DNA of 64,000 nucleotides from NCBI RefSeq assembly GCF_041321155.1, contig NZ_JBGGWB010000001.1:372001-436000 (forward strand). Reading direction: 5' to 3'. Within the stretch, counting starts at the first letter, position 1; every line of letters starts with the position of its first letter. This DNA is from Sphingomonas sp. IW22. Lineage in GTDB: Bacteria; Pseudomonadota; Alphaproteobacteria; Sphingomonadales; Sphingomonadaceae. Of this stretch, positions 40,930 through 49,708 are shown one piece after another. The position numbers and the translations under genes are program-made. The notes beneath the pieces are model-generated. The model did not search any database. It was not told the DNA's origin and saw only the letters and a list, made by a program, of their open reading frames with translations.

Positions 40930-43065
40930 GTGAAACGATTTGACCCTATCGGGACGCGCGCGGCCGCCGTCCTGCTGACAATCATTGCCCCGCATGGCGC
41001 GGCACTGGCCCAACAGGGGCATGGCCCCGCTTATCTTGACGACACCTATGCCCCGCGCGCGCTGTCGTGGGTGGCGAAGGAACGTGCCGCGACACTGGCG
41101 TCGCTCAGCGCCGATCCGCGCTTTTCGAAATTCGAGAGTGAAGCCGCGGCGGTGCTTACCGACCCGACCCAGCCAGACGACATTCGCTTCATCGGCGATC
41201 ATGTATATGCCTATCACCAGTCGCGGGCGGCGCCGATGGGCGTATGGCGTCGTTCGACCGCCGCCGCCTGGCTGGCCGCAACGCCGCAATGGGAAACCGT
41301 GATCGACCTGGACGCGCTTGGCGCGGCGGAGGGCGTGCGCTGGATTTTCGGCGGCGCGTCGTGCCGCGCCAATGGACGGTGCCTGATCCAGCTGTCCGAC
41401 AATGGCAAGGATGCGGCCGCGACGCGCGAGTTCGACCTGACGACGGGGCAGTTCGTTCGCGATGGCTTCAACCTGCCCGTCGGCAAGCATCGCACCTGGT
41501 GGATCGACGACGACACGCTGCTGGTCGCGCCCGTACTGGACCGGGCCAGCGTCAATATTTCGCTTGTCCCGCGCACGTTGCGCGTCTGGCGCCGGGGTGA
41601 GCCGGTCGAGAAAGCGCGAACGCTGTTCTCGATCGGCGAACGCGACGCCATGCTGTCGGCAATGCTGGTCAAGGCGGGCGGAACCGACCGCTTTGTCGCT
41701 GCCCGCCACATCGATTTCGAACGGCGCGAATATAAGCTGATCGACCTTTCGACCGGCGAGCAACAGCCCCTGCCGCTACCAGAATGGGCACAGATGCGCG
41801 GCATGTATCAGGGCAAGCTGCTGTTGCGGCCGGAGGTGGACTGGCGCCCCGCCCCCAACGGGCCGACATTCCCGGCGGGCAGCCTCGTCGGCATCGACCT
41901 GGCCGCGCTGATGCAACGCGCGACGATCGAGGGCGCGACCCTGATTTACAAGCCACATGGCGACGATGCCGTGCGGGGCACCTTCACAATTGGGGAGCGC
42001 CTGTTCGTCGAACTGCTTCACGACAGCTATAGCCGGATCGAGGAGGTGACGGCATCCGGCGATCCCATACGCCCCGCGCTTGTGCCGATCCCTGATGAAC
42101 AGTTCGTGTCGGTGCTGGGCACGCCCGGCGGCAAGCTGCTTCTGCGGCGGGAGACGCCGCTTGAGCCGGAGCGGATCGAACTGGTCGATCCCGACACCGG
42201 CGCCGCGCAGCTGCTATACGCCCGGCAGCCCGCCTTCGATGCCACGAACATGGTCAGCAATCGCTACACGACCGTCAGCAAGGACGGAACGCGCATCAGC
42301 TATCTGGTGATGCATCGTCGCGGCATCGCGATGGATGGCCGCCACCCGGCGCTGATCTATGGCTATGGCGGTTATGACGTGCCCGTCACACCGCGCTACG
42401 AGCCGGTCTTTGGCAAGCTGTGGCTGGAAAAGGGCGGGGTCTATGTCCACGCCTATCTGCGCGGCGGGGGGGAACATGGGCCGGACTGGCACCGCGCGAC
42501 GATGCGCGAGCATCACCCACGCGCGTTCGAGGATATGGAGGCCGTGATTGCCGATGTGCAGCGGCGCGGTTTTAGTGCCCCCGAACGCACCGGCATCATC
42601 GGACGCTCAAACGGGGGGCTGCTTGTCGCTGCCGTGATGCAGCGCCGGCCGGAACTGATGAAGGCGGCGATTGTCGGCGGGCCGTTGATCGACATGCTTA
42701 ACTTTCACCAGTTGCCGCCCGGCGGGACGTGGCTGGCCGAATATGGGAATCCGGATCTCGCCGCCGACCGCGCGTTCCTGAGCCAATATTCGCCGATGCA
42801 GACCATCGCGCGGGCGGCCACCACGCCCTATCCTCGCCCGCTGATCATTACCGCGACCGATGACGATCGAGTGCTGCCCGGACACGCGCGACGCTATGCT
42901 GCGCGCCTTCGCGAACAGGGGCACGAAGCGCTGTATTTCGAGGACGAGCAAGGCGGCCATTATTGGGAACTGGCCGGCGGCCCCGCGCCCGGCGACTGGC
43001 GCCGCCGCGCCAAAGCCCGCGCGGTAGAGTTCACCTATCTTTGGCATGCCTTGGGCGGGCAGTGA
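40930..43065 (+). CDS. secreted prolyl oligopeptidase-family (S9) peptidase
   Basis: A 711-residue S9 peptidase with a signal peptide (RAAAVLLTIIAPHGAALAQ), an N-terminal beta-propeller (about 50-430) and a C-terminal alpha/beta-hydrolase domain. The catalytic Ser560 lies in GRSNGGLL, the Asp in TATDDDRVLPGH and the His in EQGGHYW. S9A enzymes cut short peptides after proline, fitting a locus for proline/hydroxyproline-rich peptides. The start is GTG 40930; the frame is open back to the receptor stop, but only from here is a signal peptide seen. Downstream is a bidirectional hairpin. Confidence 0.9.
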   Translation: MKRFDPIGTRAAAVLLTIIAPHGAALAQQGHGPAYLDDTYAPRALSWVAKERAATLASLSADPRFSKFESEAAAVLTDPTQPDDIRFIGDHVYAYHQSRAAPMGVWRRSTAAAWLAATPQWETVIDLDALGAAEGVRWIFGGASCRANGRCLIQLSDNGKDAAATREFDLTTGQFVRDGFNLPVGKHRTWWIDDDTLLVAPVLDRASVNISLVPRTLRVWRRGEPVEKARTLFSIGERDAMLSAMLVKAGGTDRFVAARHIDFERREYKLIDLSTGEQQPLPLPEWAQMRGMYQGKLLLRPEVDWRPAPNGPTFPAGSLVGIDLAALMQRATIEGATLIYKPHGDDAVRGTFTIGERLFVELLHDSYSRIEEVTASGDPIRPALVPIPDEQFVSVLGTPGGKLLLRRETPLEPERIELVDPDTGAAQLLYARQPAFDATNMVSNRYTTVSKDGTRISYLVMHRRGIAMDGRHPALIYGYGGYDVPVTPRYEPVFGKLWLEKGGVYVHAYLRGGGEHGPDWHRATMREHHPRAFEDMEAVIADVQRRGFSAPERTGIIGRSNGGLLVAAVMQRRPELMKAAIVGGPLIDMLNFHQLPPGGTWLAEYGNPDLAADRAFLSQYSPMQTIARAATTPYPRPLIITATDDDRVLPGHARRYAARLREQGHEALYFEDEQGGHYWELAGGPAPGDWRRRAKARAVEFTYLWHALGGQ

Positions 43066-43071
43066 AACCGG

Positions 43072-43105
43072 GGGGCATAGGCGGTCGGCTGACCACCTAT
43101 GCCCC
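43072..43105. terminator. bidirectional hairpin terminator
   Basis: GGGGCATAGG (43072-43081) pairs with CCTATGCCCC (43096-43105), with GGTC/GACC continuing the stem inside after one mismatch and a 4-base loop. It lies exactly between the stops of the S9 gene (+) and the permease (-). No T-run. Confidence 0.7.
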
Positions 43106-43111
43106 ATCGGC

Positions 43112-44524
43112 TCAGGCGCCGCGCAGCACGCTGCGGCGGCGGCCATAGGCGAAGTAAATCACGATACCGACCACGTTCCAGCCTGCGAAGCGCACCAGCG
43201 TCGTCGTCGGCAGGCTGAACAACAGATAGATACAGCCGACCACCGCCAGCGTACCGATCAGATAAGGCGCCGGGCATGCGAATATGCGCGGCAGATCAGG
43301 CGCGCGGCGGCGCAGCAGCATCATGCAGCCAGCAACCGCGATAAAGGCGATGAGGGTCCCGGCATTGGCCAGCTCCGCAATCTCGTCCAGCCGGAAAAAG
43401 CCAGCACACAGCGCCACGAACACACCCGTCAGCGCAGTGATGCGCGTCGGCGATCCGGTCCGCTTGGACACGGTGCTGAGCGCGCGCGGCAGCAGACCGT
43501 CGCGCGCCATCACGAAGAAGATGCGGCTCTGCCCATACATCATCACCAGGATGACCGACGGCAGCGCGATCAGCGCGGCGAGCGCAATCGCCCACGCGGC
43601 GACCGGATGGTCCAGCGTTCGCAGAACCAGCGCCAGCGGCTCGGCCGAATTGGCCAGCTCACGATAATCGAGCGCGCCGACCGCCGACACCGCGACCCCC
43701 ATATAGATCAGCGTGCAGGCCAGCATCGACCCGATGATCCCGATCTTCAGGTCGCGACCCGGATTGCGCGCTTCTTCCGCCGAGGTGGCCACCGCGTCGA
43801 ACCCGTAAAAGGCGAAAAACACGATCGCCGCCGCCGCCATGACGCCGCGCGTCGTGCCGCCGTCGTCGGTGCTGGTAAAGCCATAGGGCATGAACGGCTG
43901 CATGTTCGCGATGTCGAATGCAGGCGCCGTCAGCGCCACGAAAACAGCCAGGGCGATCAGTTTGATCGTGACGAGGATGATATTGAACGTGGCGCTTTCA
44001 CGCGTCCCCAGGATCAGCATCCCCGCTACCGCCAGCGCCACCAGCACCGCAGGCAGGTTGATCAGGCCACCGGCATGTGGCCCCGCCAGCAACATTTCGG
44101 GCAGGTCGATCCCCGCCGATTGGATCCAGCCGACCAGATAGCCGGACCAGCCGACCGCCACGGTGCTGCAAGCCAATGAATATTCGAGGATCAGGCTCCA
44201 CCCGACGATCCAGCCAAGCGTCTCCCCGGCGACCGAATAGGTATAGGCATAGGCACCGCCCGCCGTCGGGATCAGCGTCGCCATTTCGGCGTAAGCCAGC
44301 GCCGCGCAGGCACAAACCGCGCCCGCAATGGCGAATGCAAGAATGACCGCCGGACCGGCGCGGTCGGCACCCACCCCGGTCAGGGTGTAGATCCCCGTAC
44401 CGACGATCGCGCCGATGCCCAGCGCGATCAGGTGCGGCCATGACAGCGTCGCGCGCAATCGATGTTCAGAGTCATGCTGATTGGCGCCGATCGGTTTGAT
44501 CGGTCCCCAGAAACCGGTGGTCAC
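43112..44524 (-). CDS. APC-family amino acid permease
   Basis: A 470-residue, twelve-helix transporter of the APC superfamily, near the cationic/YfnA-like branch. The first helix contains the substrate loop GIGAIVGTGIY, followed by PTAGGAYAYTY and FYGFDAVATSAEEARNPGRD, all typical. The start is GTG 44524 with GGAAGGGG upstream. It lies 56 bases after the GntR gene in an operon with hydroxyproline epimerase and deaminase, so proline or hydroxyproline uptake is the probable role (inference). Confidence 0.88.
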   Translation of the reverse strand: MTTGFWGPIKPIGANQHDSEHRLRATLSWPHLIALGIGAIVGTGIYTLTGVGADRAGPAVILAFAIAGAVCACAALAYAEMATLIPTAGGAYAYTYSVAGETLGWIVGWSLILEYSLACSTVAVGWSGYLVGWIQSAGIDLPEMLLAGPHAGGLINLPAVLVALAVAGMLILGTRESATFNIILVTIKLIALAVFVALTAPAFDIANMQPFMPYGFTSTDDGGTTRGVMAAAAIVFFAFYGFDAVATSAEEARNPGRDLKIGIIGSMLACTLIYMGVAVSAVGALDYRELANSAEPLALVLRTLDHPVAAWAIALAALIALPSVILVMMYGQSRIFFVMARDGLLPRALSTVSKRTGSPTRITALTGVFVALCAGFFRLDEIAELANAGTLIAFIAVAGCMMLLRRRAPDLPRIFACPAPYLIGTLAVVGCIYLLFSLPTTTLVRFAGWNVVGIVIYFAYGRRRSVLRGA

Positions 44525-44580
44525 GATAGTTTGCCCCTTCCCTGATCGTGATCTCCGGCACGCAACGCCGCCCCTGGGAC

Positions 44581-45231
44581 TCAGCCCGTGGCGGCAAGCT
44601 GTTGTCGAAGATCGTCCATGGTTTTGCCGATATGACGCTCAGTCAGGTCGCGCAGGATCGCCACGTCCCGCGAAAGCCAGGCGTCGAGTATTTCGCGATG
44701 CTCCTCATTGGCGCGGTCGTCGCGGCCCAGAGGCTCCAGATGCTTGCGGACATAGCGTTCCGACAGGACATGCACCCGTTCCAGCACGCTGACAGTCAGT
44801 CGCTGGCGGCTGGGGTTCAGCAGCGCGAGGTGAAATGCGCGGTTGAACGCGCCGACGCCGTCGCCGCCCTGATCGGTCACCTGATACAGCGTGTCGTAAA
44901 GGTCCGACGCGGTCTTGCGCTCCGCATCGGTCGCGCGTTCGGCACCCAGTGCCATGGTGTCCGGTTCCAGCCGCATGCGGATGGTAAACACTTCCTCGGC
45001 CTCGTCCCGGCTGAGTTCGCGGACGAAGAAACCGCGATTGGCTTGGGATCGTAACAGCCCCTCCTGCTCCAGCCGGGCCAGCGCTTCGCGTAGCGGGATT
45101 TTGCTGATGCCCAGTTCCGCTGCGAGTGCGTCCTGACGGATCGGGCGATCGAGGGGGACGGTACCCGCCAGCACGCGTTCGCGAACAAGGCTGACGAGTT
45201 GGTCCGAGAGGTTGCGGATGACGATGCTCAT
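44581..45231 (-). CDS. GntR-family regulator (FadR/FCD subfamily)
   Basis: A 216-residue regulator: winged helix-turn-helix (about 12-75: IRQDALAAELGISKIPLREAL, ARLEQEGLL) and an all-helical FCD ligand-binding domain with the metal/ligand residues in VFTIRMRLEPD and NRAFHLALL. It sits inside the hydroxyproline operon and is the only GntR gene in the window. FadR-type GntR proteins bind short dyads like the GTATAC-type repeats found at five promoters here, so it is the natural candidate regulator, relieved by a hydroxyproline metabolite (inference). Confidence 0.9.
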   Translation of the reverse strand: MSIVIRNLSDQLVSLVRERVLAGTVPLDRPIRQDALAAELGISKIPLREALARLEQEGLLRSQANRGFFVRELSRDEAEEVFTIRMRLEPDTMALGAERATDAERKTASDLYDTLYQVTDQGGDGVGAFNRAFHLALLNPSRQRLTVSVLERVHVLSERYVRKHLEPLGRDDRANEEHREILDAWLSRDVAILRDLTERHIGKTMDDLRQQLAATG

Positions 45232-45285
45232 AACACCGACATAATCATGTCGCGCACGCGGTTGTCACGCCAAATACTGAACGCC

Positions 45286-46284
45286 TCACAGGACCGAAAA
45301 TCCAGTGGGGAACGGATCGGCATCGTCGATCCAGATTGTGTTGTACCCGGTTTCGAACGCGCTCCCCTCGATCGAGGGAATAATACCCGGCCGTTCACCG
45401 ACCATGATTTCGGCCTCTACCCGGCCGATGAACTCGCTGCCGATATAGCTTTGATGGACGAAACGGTCGCCCACCTTCAACCGTCCGCGCGCGTGAAGAT
45501 GCGCCAGCCGCGCCGATGTTCCCGTCCCGCATGGGCTGCGATCGATCGCCTTTTCGCCATAGAATACGGCGTTACGCCCATCGGCGCCGTCGCCCATGGG
45601 CTTGTCGGCCCAGAGGACGTGGCTGACACCGCGAATATTGGGATCGAGCGGATGCACCGGTTCAATCATATCGCGAAGCATCGCGCGAATGGTCCGACTT
45701 AGCGCGATGATCTGCCCCGCATCCATCGCATCCAGCCCGCGATATCCGCCCTGTGGCTCGATGATCGCATAGAAATTGCCGCCATAGGAGATATCGACCG
45801 TGATCGGTCCCAGATCGGGCACATCAAGGTCGAGACCTTCGACCGCCAGAAAGGCGGGGACGTTGCGAATTCGCACCGACCGGACCCGTGCGCCGTCCAT
45901 CGCATATTCAATGTCGAGCAGCCCGGCGGGCACCTCGACACGCAAACGACCGGGAATTGCGGGTCGGATCAGCCCGTTTTGCAGGCCGAAGGTCACCATG
46001 CCGATGGTGCCATGCCCGCACATCGGCAGGCAGCCGCTGGTTTCGATGAACAGGATGCCGACGTCCGCATCCTCGCGTGTGGGCGGGTACAGGAACCCGC
46101 CCGACATCATGTCATGCCCGCGCGGTTCGAAACACAGGCCCGTGCGGATCCAGTCGAACCGCGCCAGGAAGTCCAGCCGGCGCTCGGCCATCGACGCACC
46201 CTTGAGCAAGGGTGCGCCGCCGGCGACCAGGCGGACCGGATTGCCCGCCGTATGGCCGTCGATGCAGAAGAACAGGTTACGCAC
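45286..46284 (-). CDS. 4-hydroxyproline 2-epimerase (proline racemase family)
   Basis: A 332-residue member of the proline racemase family, interconverting trans-4-hydroxy-L-proline and cis-4-hydroxy-D-proline in the cytoplasm. Both catalytic cysteines are present: Cys89 in LPMCGHGT and Cys252 in RSPCGTGTSA. A second Cys rather than Thr separates it from the trans-3-hydroxyproline dehydratases. The N-terminus FFCIDGHTAGNPVRLV is typical. The start is GTG 46284, 11 bases after the deaminase stop, giving normal family length; an open extension upstream overlaps the deaminase gene and is rejected. Confidence 0.93.
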   Translation of the reverse strand: MRNLFFCIDGHTAGNPVRLVAGGAPLLKGASMAERRLDFLARFDWIRTGLCFEPRGHDMMSGGFLYPPTREDADVGILFIETSGCLPMCGHGTIGMVTFGLQNGLIRPAIPGRLRVEVPAGLLDIEYAMDGARVRSVRIRNVPAFLAVEGLDLDVPDLGPITVDISYGGNFYAIIEPQGGYRGLDAMDAGQIIALSRTIRAMLRDMIEPVHPLDPNIRGVSHVLWADKPMGDGADGRNAVFYGEKAIDRSPCGTGTSARLAHLHARGRLKVGDRFVHQSYIGSEFIGRVEAEIMVGERPGIIPSIEGSAFETGYNTIWIDDADPFPTGFSVL

Positions 46285-46295
46285 GGCCGGGCGGC

Positions 46296-47213
46296 TCAGG
46301 CAGCAGCAGCCAGGCTCGGCTGGGTCGCCGCGCACTGTTCGACCCACCGGATCACATCGGCGCGACGCTGCCCTTCCAACGGCATGCGTGGCAGGCGGAC
46401 GCGTTCCGACCCGCGGCCCATAATCTCTTCGGCCAGCTTGATGGACTGAACCAGATCATGTTCGGCATCGAGGTGGAGGAGCGGCATGAACCAGCGATAG
46501 ATGCGGATCGCCTCGGCCAGATTACCCTCGGCCAGCGCCGCGACCAGCGCGACGGATTCACGCGGGAACGCGCTGGTCAGGCCCGAAATCCAGCCATGCG
46601 CGCCCAGCATCAGCCCTTCGAGCGCGACGTCGTCCAACCCGGCCATCAGCACATAACGGTCGCCAAATGCGTTGATCAGGTCGGTGAAGCGGCGCGGATC
46701 GGGGGCGCTTTCCTTGACCGCGACGATGTTCTCGGTGGCCGACAGGCGATCGAGCGCGTCGATGCCGATGTTCACGCGGTAAGCGGGCGGGTTGTTATAG
46801 AGCATTACCGGCAACGACGTGGCACGCGCGACGGTTTCGAAATGGGTGCAAAGCTCGCCCATGGTGGGCACATAGACCATGGCGGGCAGCACCATCAGGC
46901 CATCGACGCCGATCTTTTCCGCATCGCGAGCGAACGCCACCGCGCGCGATGTCGTCATTTCCGACACGCCCACCAAGATCGGCACGCGCCCATCGACAAC
47001 CTCGACCGCGGCCTGAAGCAGATGGCGCTTCTCGTCCGGCTCCAGCGAGTTATTCTCGCCGCAGGTGCCCAGCGCGATCAGCCCGTCGACGCCATCAACG
47101 ACCAGCGCGTCGAGCGTCTTCTGGCTGGCATCGATATCGACCGAGAGGTCAGGCGCGAACTGGGTTGTCGCGGCGGGGTAGACTCCACGCCAGGTCAGGG
47201 TAGCTGAACTCAC
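46296..47213 (-). CDS. DHDPS-family deaminase, probable pyrroline-4-hydroxy-2-carboxylate deaminase
   Basis: About 305 residues, a (beta/alpha)8 class I aldolase-like enzyme of the DHDPS/NAL family. The Schiff-base Lys is in IVAVKESAPD (codon 46713-46715) and the Tyr in VMLYNNPPAYRV. Beside an epimerase and a DadA-like dehydrogenase, the expected reaction is deamination of pyrroline-4-hydroxy-2-carboxylate to 2-oxoglutarate semialdehyde. GTG 47213 has a perfect GGAGG (47219-47223) five bases upstream and precedes the family N-terminus (TWRGVYPA); ATG 47225 is an alternative. Confidence 0.87.
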   Translation of the reverse strand: MSSATLTWRGVYPAATTQFAPDLSVDIDASQKTLDALVVDGVDGLIALGTCGENNSLEPDEKRHLLQAAVEVVDGRVPILVGVSEMTTSRAVAFARDAEKIGVDGLMVLPAMVYVPTMGELCTHFETVARATSLPVMLYNNPPAYRVNIGIDALDRLSATENIVAVKESAPDPRRFTDLINAFGDRYVLMAGLDDVALEGLMLGAHGWISGLTSAFPRESVALVAALAEGNLAEAIRIYRWFMPLLHLDAEHDLVQSIKLAEEIMGRGSERVRLPRMPLEGQRRADVIRWVEQCAATQPSLAAAA

Positions 47214-47224
47214 TCGGTCCTCCA

Positions 47225-47266
47225 TTGCATCTGCATTTCGTATACGGTATATTTCCCAAGTGACAA
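47225..47266. promoter_or_regulatory. bidirectional promoter with GTATAC-type operator
   Basis: Plus strand: TTGCAT (47225-47230), 17 bases, TATATT (47248-47253), placing transcription start at about the G of GTG 47260, so the FAD dehydrogenase mRNA may be leaderless. Minus strand: TTGTCA (47266-47261), 16 bases, TATACG (47244-47239). The dyad CGTATACGGTATA (47239-47251) covers both -10 boxes, so one bound repressor would shut both directions. Its reverse strand shares TATACCGTAT with the site at 50765-50774. Confidence 0.65.
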
Positions 47267-48531
47267 GATCAAATGCAAATATCGCCGCGCGACATGCCAT
47301 TGTGGGCGGCGGGGTTGCGGGGCTTGCTTCTGCCATTGCCCTTCAACATGCCGGACGACAGGTAACGCTGATCGAGCCTGAAATCCGACCGTCCGGTGCC
47401 TCTTGGGGCAATGCGGGACATATCGCGGTGGAGCAGGTCGATCCGCTGGCGTCGCCCGCAATGCTCAGCACTGCGTGGCAGCGACTGTTCTTTCGCGGTG
47501 GCGCATTGTCGCTGCCTGGGAACGCCATTCGCCAGTGGCTGCCATTCGGCCTGCGCCTGATGCGTGCGGCATCCCCCGCCCGCTTTGAACAGGGGCGCGC
47601 GGTGCTGAGCGAGATGCTGGGGGAAGCCATTCCAGCATGGCAGCGGCTGCTGGAAAATGCGGGCGCTCCCGATCTGATGCGCGTGGGTGGCCATCTGATC
47701 GTTTGGGAAAGCCGGGCCAGCGCCGATGCGGGCCGCGCCGCCTGGAGCAAGGCCGACACCGGCGTCGCCCGCGTTCGCGATGCCGATGCGGCGGACCGCG
47801 AACGCCTGCGCGCACTGGTGGGCGAAGCGGCGGTCGATGCGGTCCGCATTGACGGCAGCGGCCAGATTGCCGACCCCAGCCGCCTGTTGGAACGGCTGCA
47901 AGCGACCTTCCTGAGCGCGGGCGGCACCGTTCATCGCGGACGGGCGGAGGCGGTGCTACCACGGGCGGGCGGCGTCGAGCTTCGCGTGGACGGCCAGCAA
48001 ATGCTGTTCGAAACGGTCACCGTCACGGCGGGGGTCGCATCGGGCGCTTTGCTGCGGCCGCTGGGCCATACGGTGCCGATCATTGCCGAGCGCGGCTATC
48101 ACATCCAGCAGCCGGTCAGCGACCGCGACTGGCCCGCCGACACCCCGCCCATCGTGTTCGAGGATCGCGCGACCATCGTCACCCGCTTCGAAAGCGGGCT
48201 GCGCGCGGCCAGCTTTGTCGAGTTCTCCCGCCCGGATGCGCCGCCCGACCCCCGCAAGTGGCAAAGGCTGCGCGACCATGCGGAGGCGCTGGGCCTGCCG
48301 ATCGACGCGGGCGCGCGCGAATGGATCGGATCGCGGCCCACCCTGCCCGACTATCTGCCCGCAATCGGCGCGAGCGAACGGGTGCCGGGCCTTTACTATG
48401 CCTTTGGCCACCAGCATCTGGGCCTGACGCTAGCGGCGACGACGGGCGAACGGGTCGCGGCGATGATCTTGGAGGGCAAGCGTGACCCGCGCCTGAGCCT
48501 GACGCGTTTTGAGAAGGGACAGGCACGATGA
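47260..48531 (+). CDS. FAD-dependent D-amino acid (cis-4-hydroxy-D-proline) dehydrogenase, DadA-like
   Basis: A 423-residue DAO/DadA-family flavoprotein. The dinucleotide-binding motif AIVGGGVAGLASAIAL begins at residue 13, WGNAGHIA follows, and the C-terminal PDYLPAIG and GLYYAFGHQHLGLTLA blocks close the FAD site. It would oxidise cis-4-hydroxy-D-proline to pyrroline-4-hydroxy-2-carboxylate, the step between the divergent epimerase and deaminase. The start is GTG 47260, with no ribosome-binding site but a well-placed -10, so a leaderless message is likely. It overlaps the M24 peptidase gene by ATGA. Confidence 0.88.
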   Translation: MTRSNANIAARHAIVGGGVAGLASAIALQHAGRQVTLIEPEIRPSGASWGNAGHIAVEQVDPLASPAMLSTAWQRLFFRGGALSLPGNAIRQWLPFGLRLMRAASPARFEQGRAVLSEMLGEAIPAWQRLLENAGAPDLMRVGGHLIVWESRASADAGRAAWSKADTGVARVRDADAADRERLRALVGEAAVDAVRIDGSGQIADPSRLLERLQATFLSAGGTVHRGRAEAVLPRAGGVELRVDGQQMLFETVTVTAGVASGALLRPLGHTVPIIAERGYHIQQPVSDRDWPADTPPIVFEDRATIVTRFESGLRAASFVEFSRPDAPPDPRKWQRLRDHAEALGLPIDAGAREWIGSRPTLPDYLPAIGASERVPGLYYAFGHQHLGLTLAATTGERVAAMILEGKRDPRLSLTRFEKGQAR

Positions 48532-49703
48532 TCGGCGGTTCGGACGCAGCAACGGAACTGGCAGCGCTGACGGCATGGACTGACGCCGCGCCGCCAATCA
48601 GGCGCGACGAATATCTCGCCCGCATGGCCCGCGCACGCGCGCTGACGGGGGCAAAGGGCGCCGATGCGCTGGTTGTCGGCGCGGGCGATTCGCTGCGCTA
48701 CTTCACCGGCGTGCCCTGGGGCGCGACCGAAAGGCTGGTGGCGATGGTGCTGCCGGTCGATGGCGACCCGATCCTGATCTGTCCCCGGTTCGAACTGGGC
48801 AGCCTTGAGGCCGATCTGAAGATCGCCGCCGACATCCGCCTGTGGGAAGAGGATGAGGACCCCGCCGTCCTGCTGGCTGCCGCGCTGCCCCCTCGCGTCG
48901 CGGTCGATCCGGCGCTGGCGTTCGGCTTTGTCGATCGCATCCGCAATGCCGCGCCCGACACCGCTTTCAGCAATGGCGAGGCGGTGATCGACGGTTGTCG
49001 CACGATCAAATCGGCGGCGGAACTGGCGCTGTTGCAACAGGCAAAGCACATGACGCTGGAGGTGCATCGCCGCGCCGCGCGCATCCTGACACCCGGCATC
49101 CGCGCCAGCGAGGTCCGACGCTTCATCGACGCCGCACACCGGGCACTGGGCGCGGCGGGCAGCAGCTTCTGCATCGTCCATTTCGGCCGCGCGACGGCAT
49201 TTCCGCACGGCCTGCCCGAAGACGATATCCTGAGCGAAGGCGACATGGTGCTGATCGACACCGGTTGCCGGGTGGAGGGTTATCATTCCGACATCACCCG
49301 CAGCTATGTCTACGGTACTCCCGATGCGGAGCAGCAGCGCATCTGGGATCTGGAAAAGGCTGCGCAACAGGCCGCGTTCGATGCCGCGCGTCCGGGCGTC
49401 ACCTGCGCCCAGGTGGACAATGCTGCGCGCGCCGTGCTGGAGGCGGGCGGGCTTGGCCCCGATTATCGCCTGCCGGGCCTGCCCCATCGGACCGGGCACG
49501 GCATCGGCCTATCGATCCACGAAGCGCCCTATCTGGTACGCGGGTCTGACGCGGTGCTGGCGCCGGGCATGTGTTTTTCCAACGAGCCGATGATCGTCAT
49601 CCCCGACCGCTTCGGCGTGCGGCTGGAGGATCATTTCCACGTCACCGAAACGGGGGCGGCGTGGTTCACGCCCCCCGCCCCCGCGATCGACCGCCCGGTC
49701 TGA
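48528..49703 (+). CDS. M24 aminopeptidase P / Xaa-Pro dipeptidase-type metallopeptidase
   Basis: A 391-residue cytoplasmic pita-bread peptidase: creatinase N-domain (about 10-150) and M24 catalytic domain. The metal ligands are all visible: Asp in VLIDTGCRVEGYHSDITRS (two), His in HRTGHGIGLSIHE, Glu in SNEPMIVIPD and Glu in VRLEDHFHV. Enzymes of this group cut bonds next to proline, so release of proline or hydroxyproline from imported dipeptides is the likely job. ATGA overlap couples it to the hydroxyproline dehydrogenase. Confidence 0.9.
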   Translation: MIGGSDAATELAALTAWTDAAPPIRRDEYLARMARARALTGAKGADALVVGAGDSLRYFTGVPWGATERLVAMVLPVDGDPILICPRFELGSLEADLKIAADIRLWEEDEDPAVLLAAALPPRVAVDPALAFGFVDRIRNAAPDTAFSNGEAVIDGCRTIKSAAELALLQQAKHMTLEVHRRAARILTPGIRASEVRRFIDAAHRALGAAGSSFCIVHFGRATAFPHGLPEDDILSEGDMVLIDTGCRVEGYHSDITRSYVYGTPDAEQQRIWDLEKAAQQAAFDAARPGVTCAQVDNAARAVLEAGGLGPDYRLPGLPHRTGHGIGLSIHEAPYLVRGSDAVLAPGMCFSNEPMIVIPDRFGVRLEDHFHVTETGAAWFTPPAPAIDRPV

Positions 49704-49708
49704 TCGCG

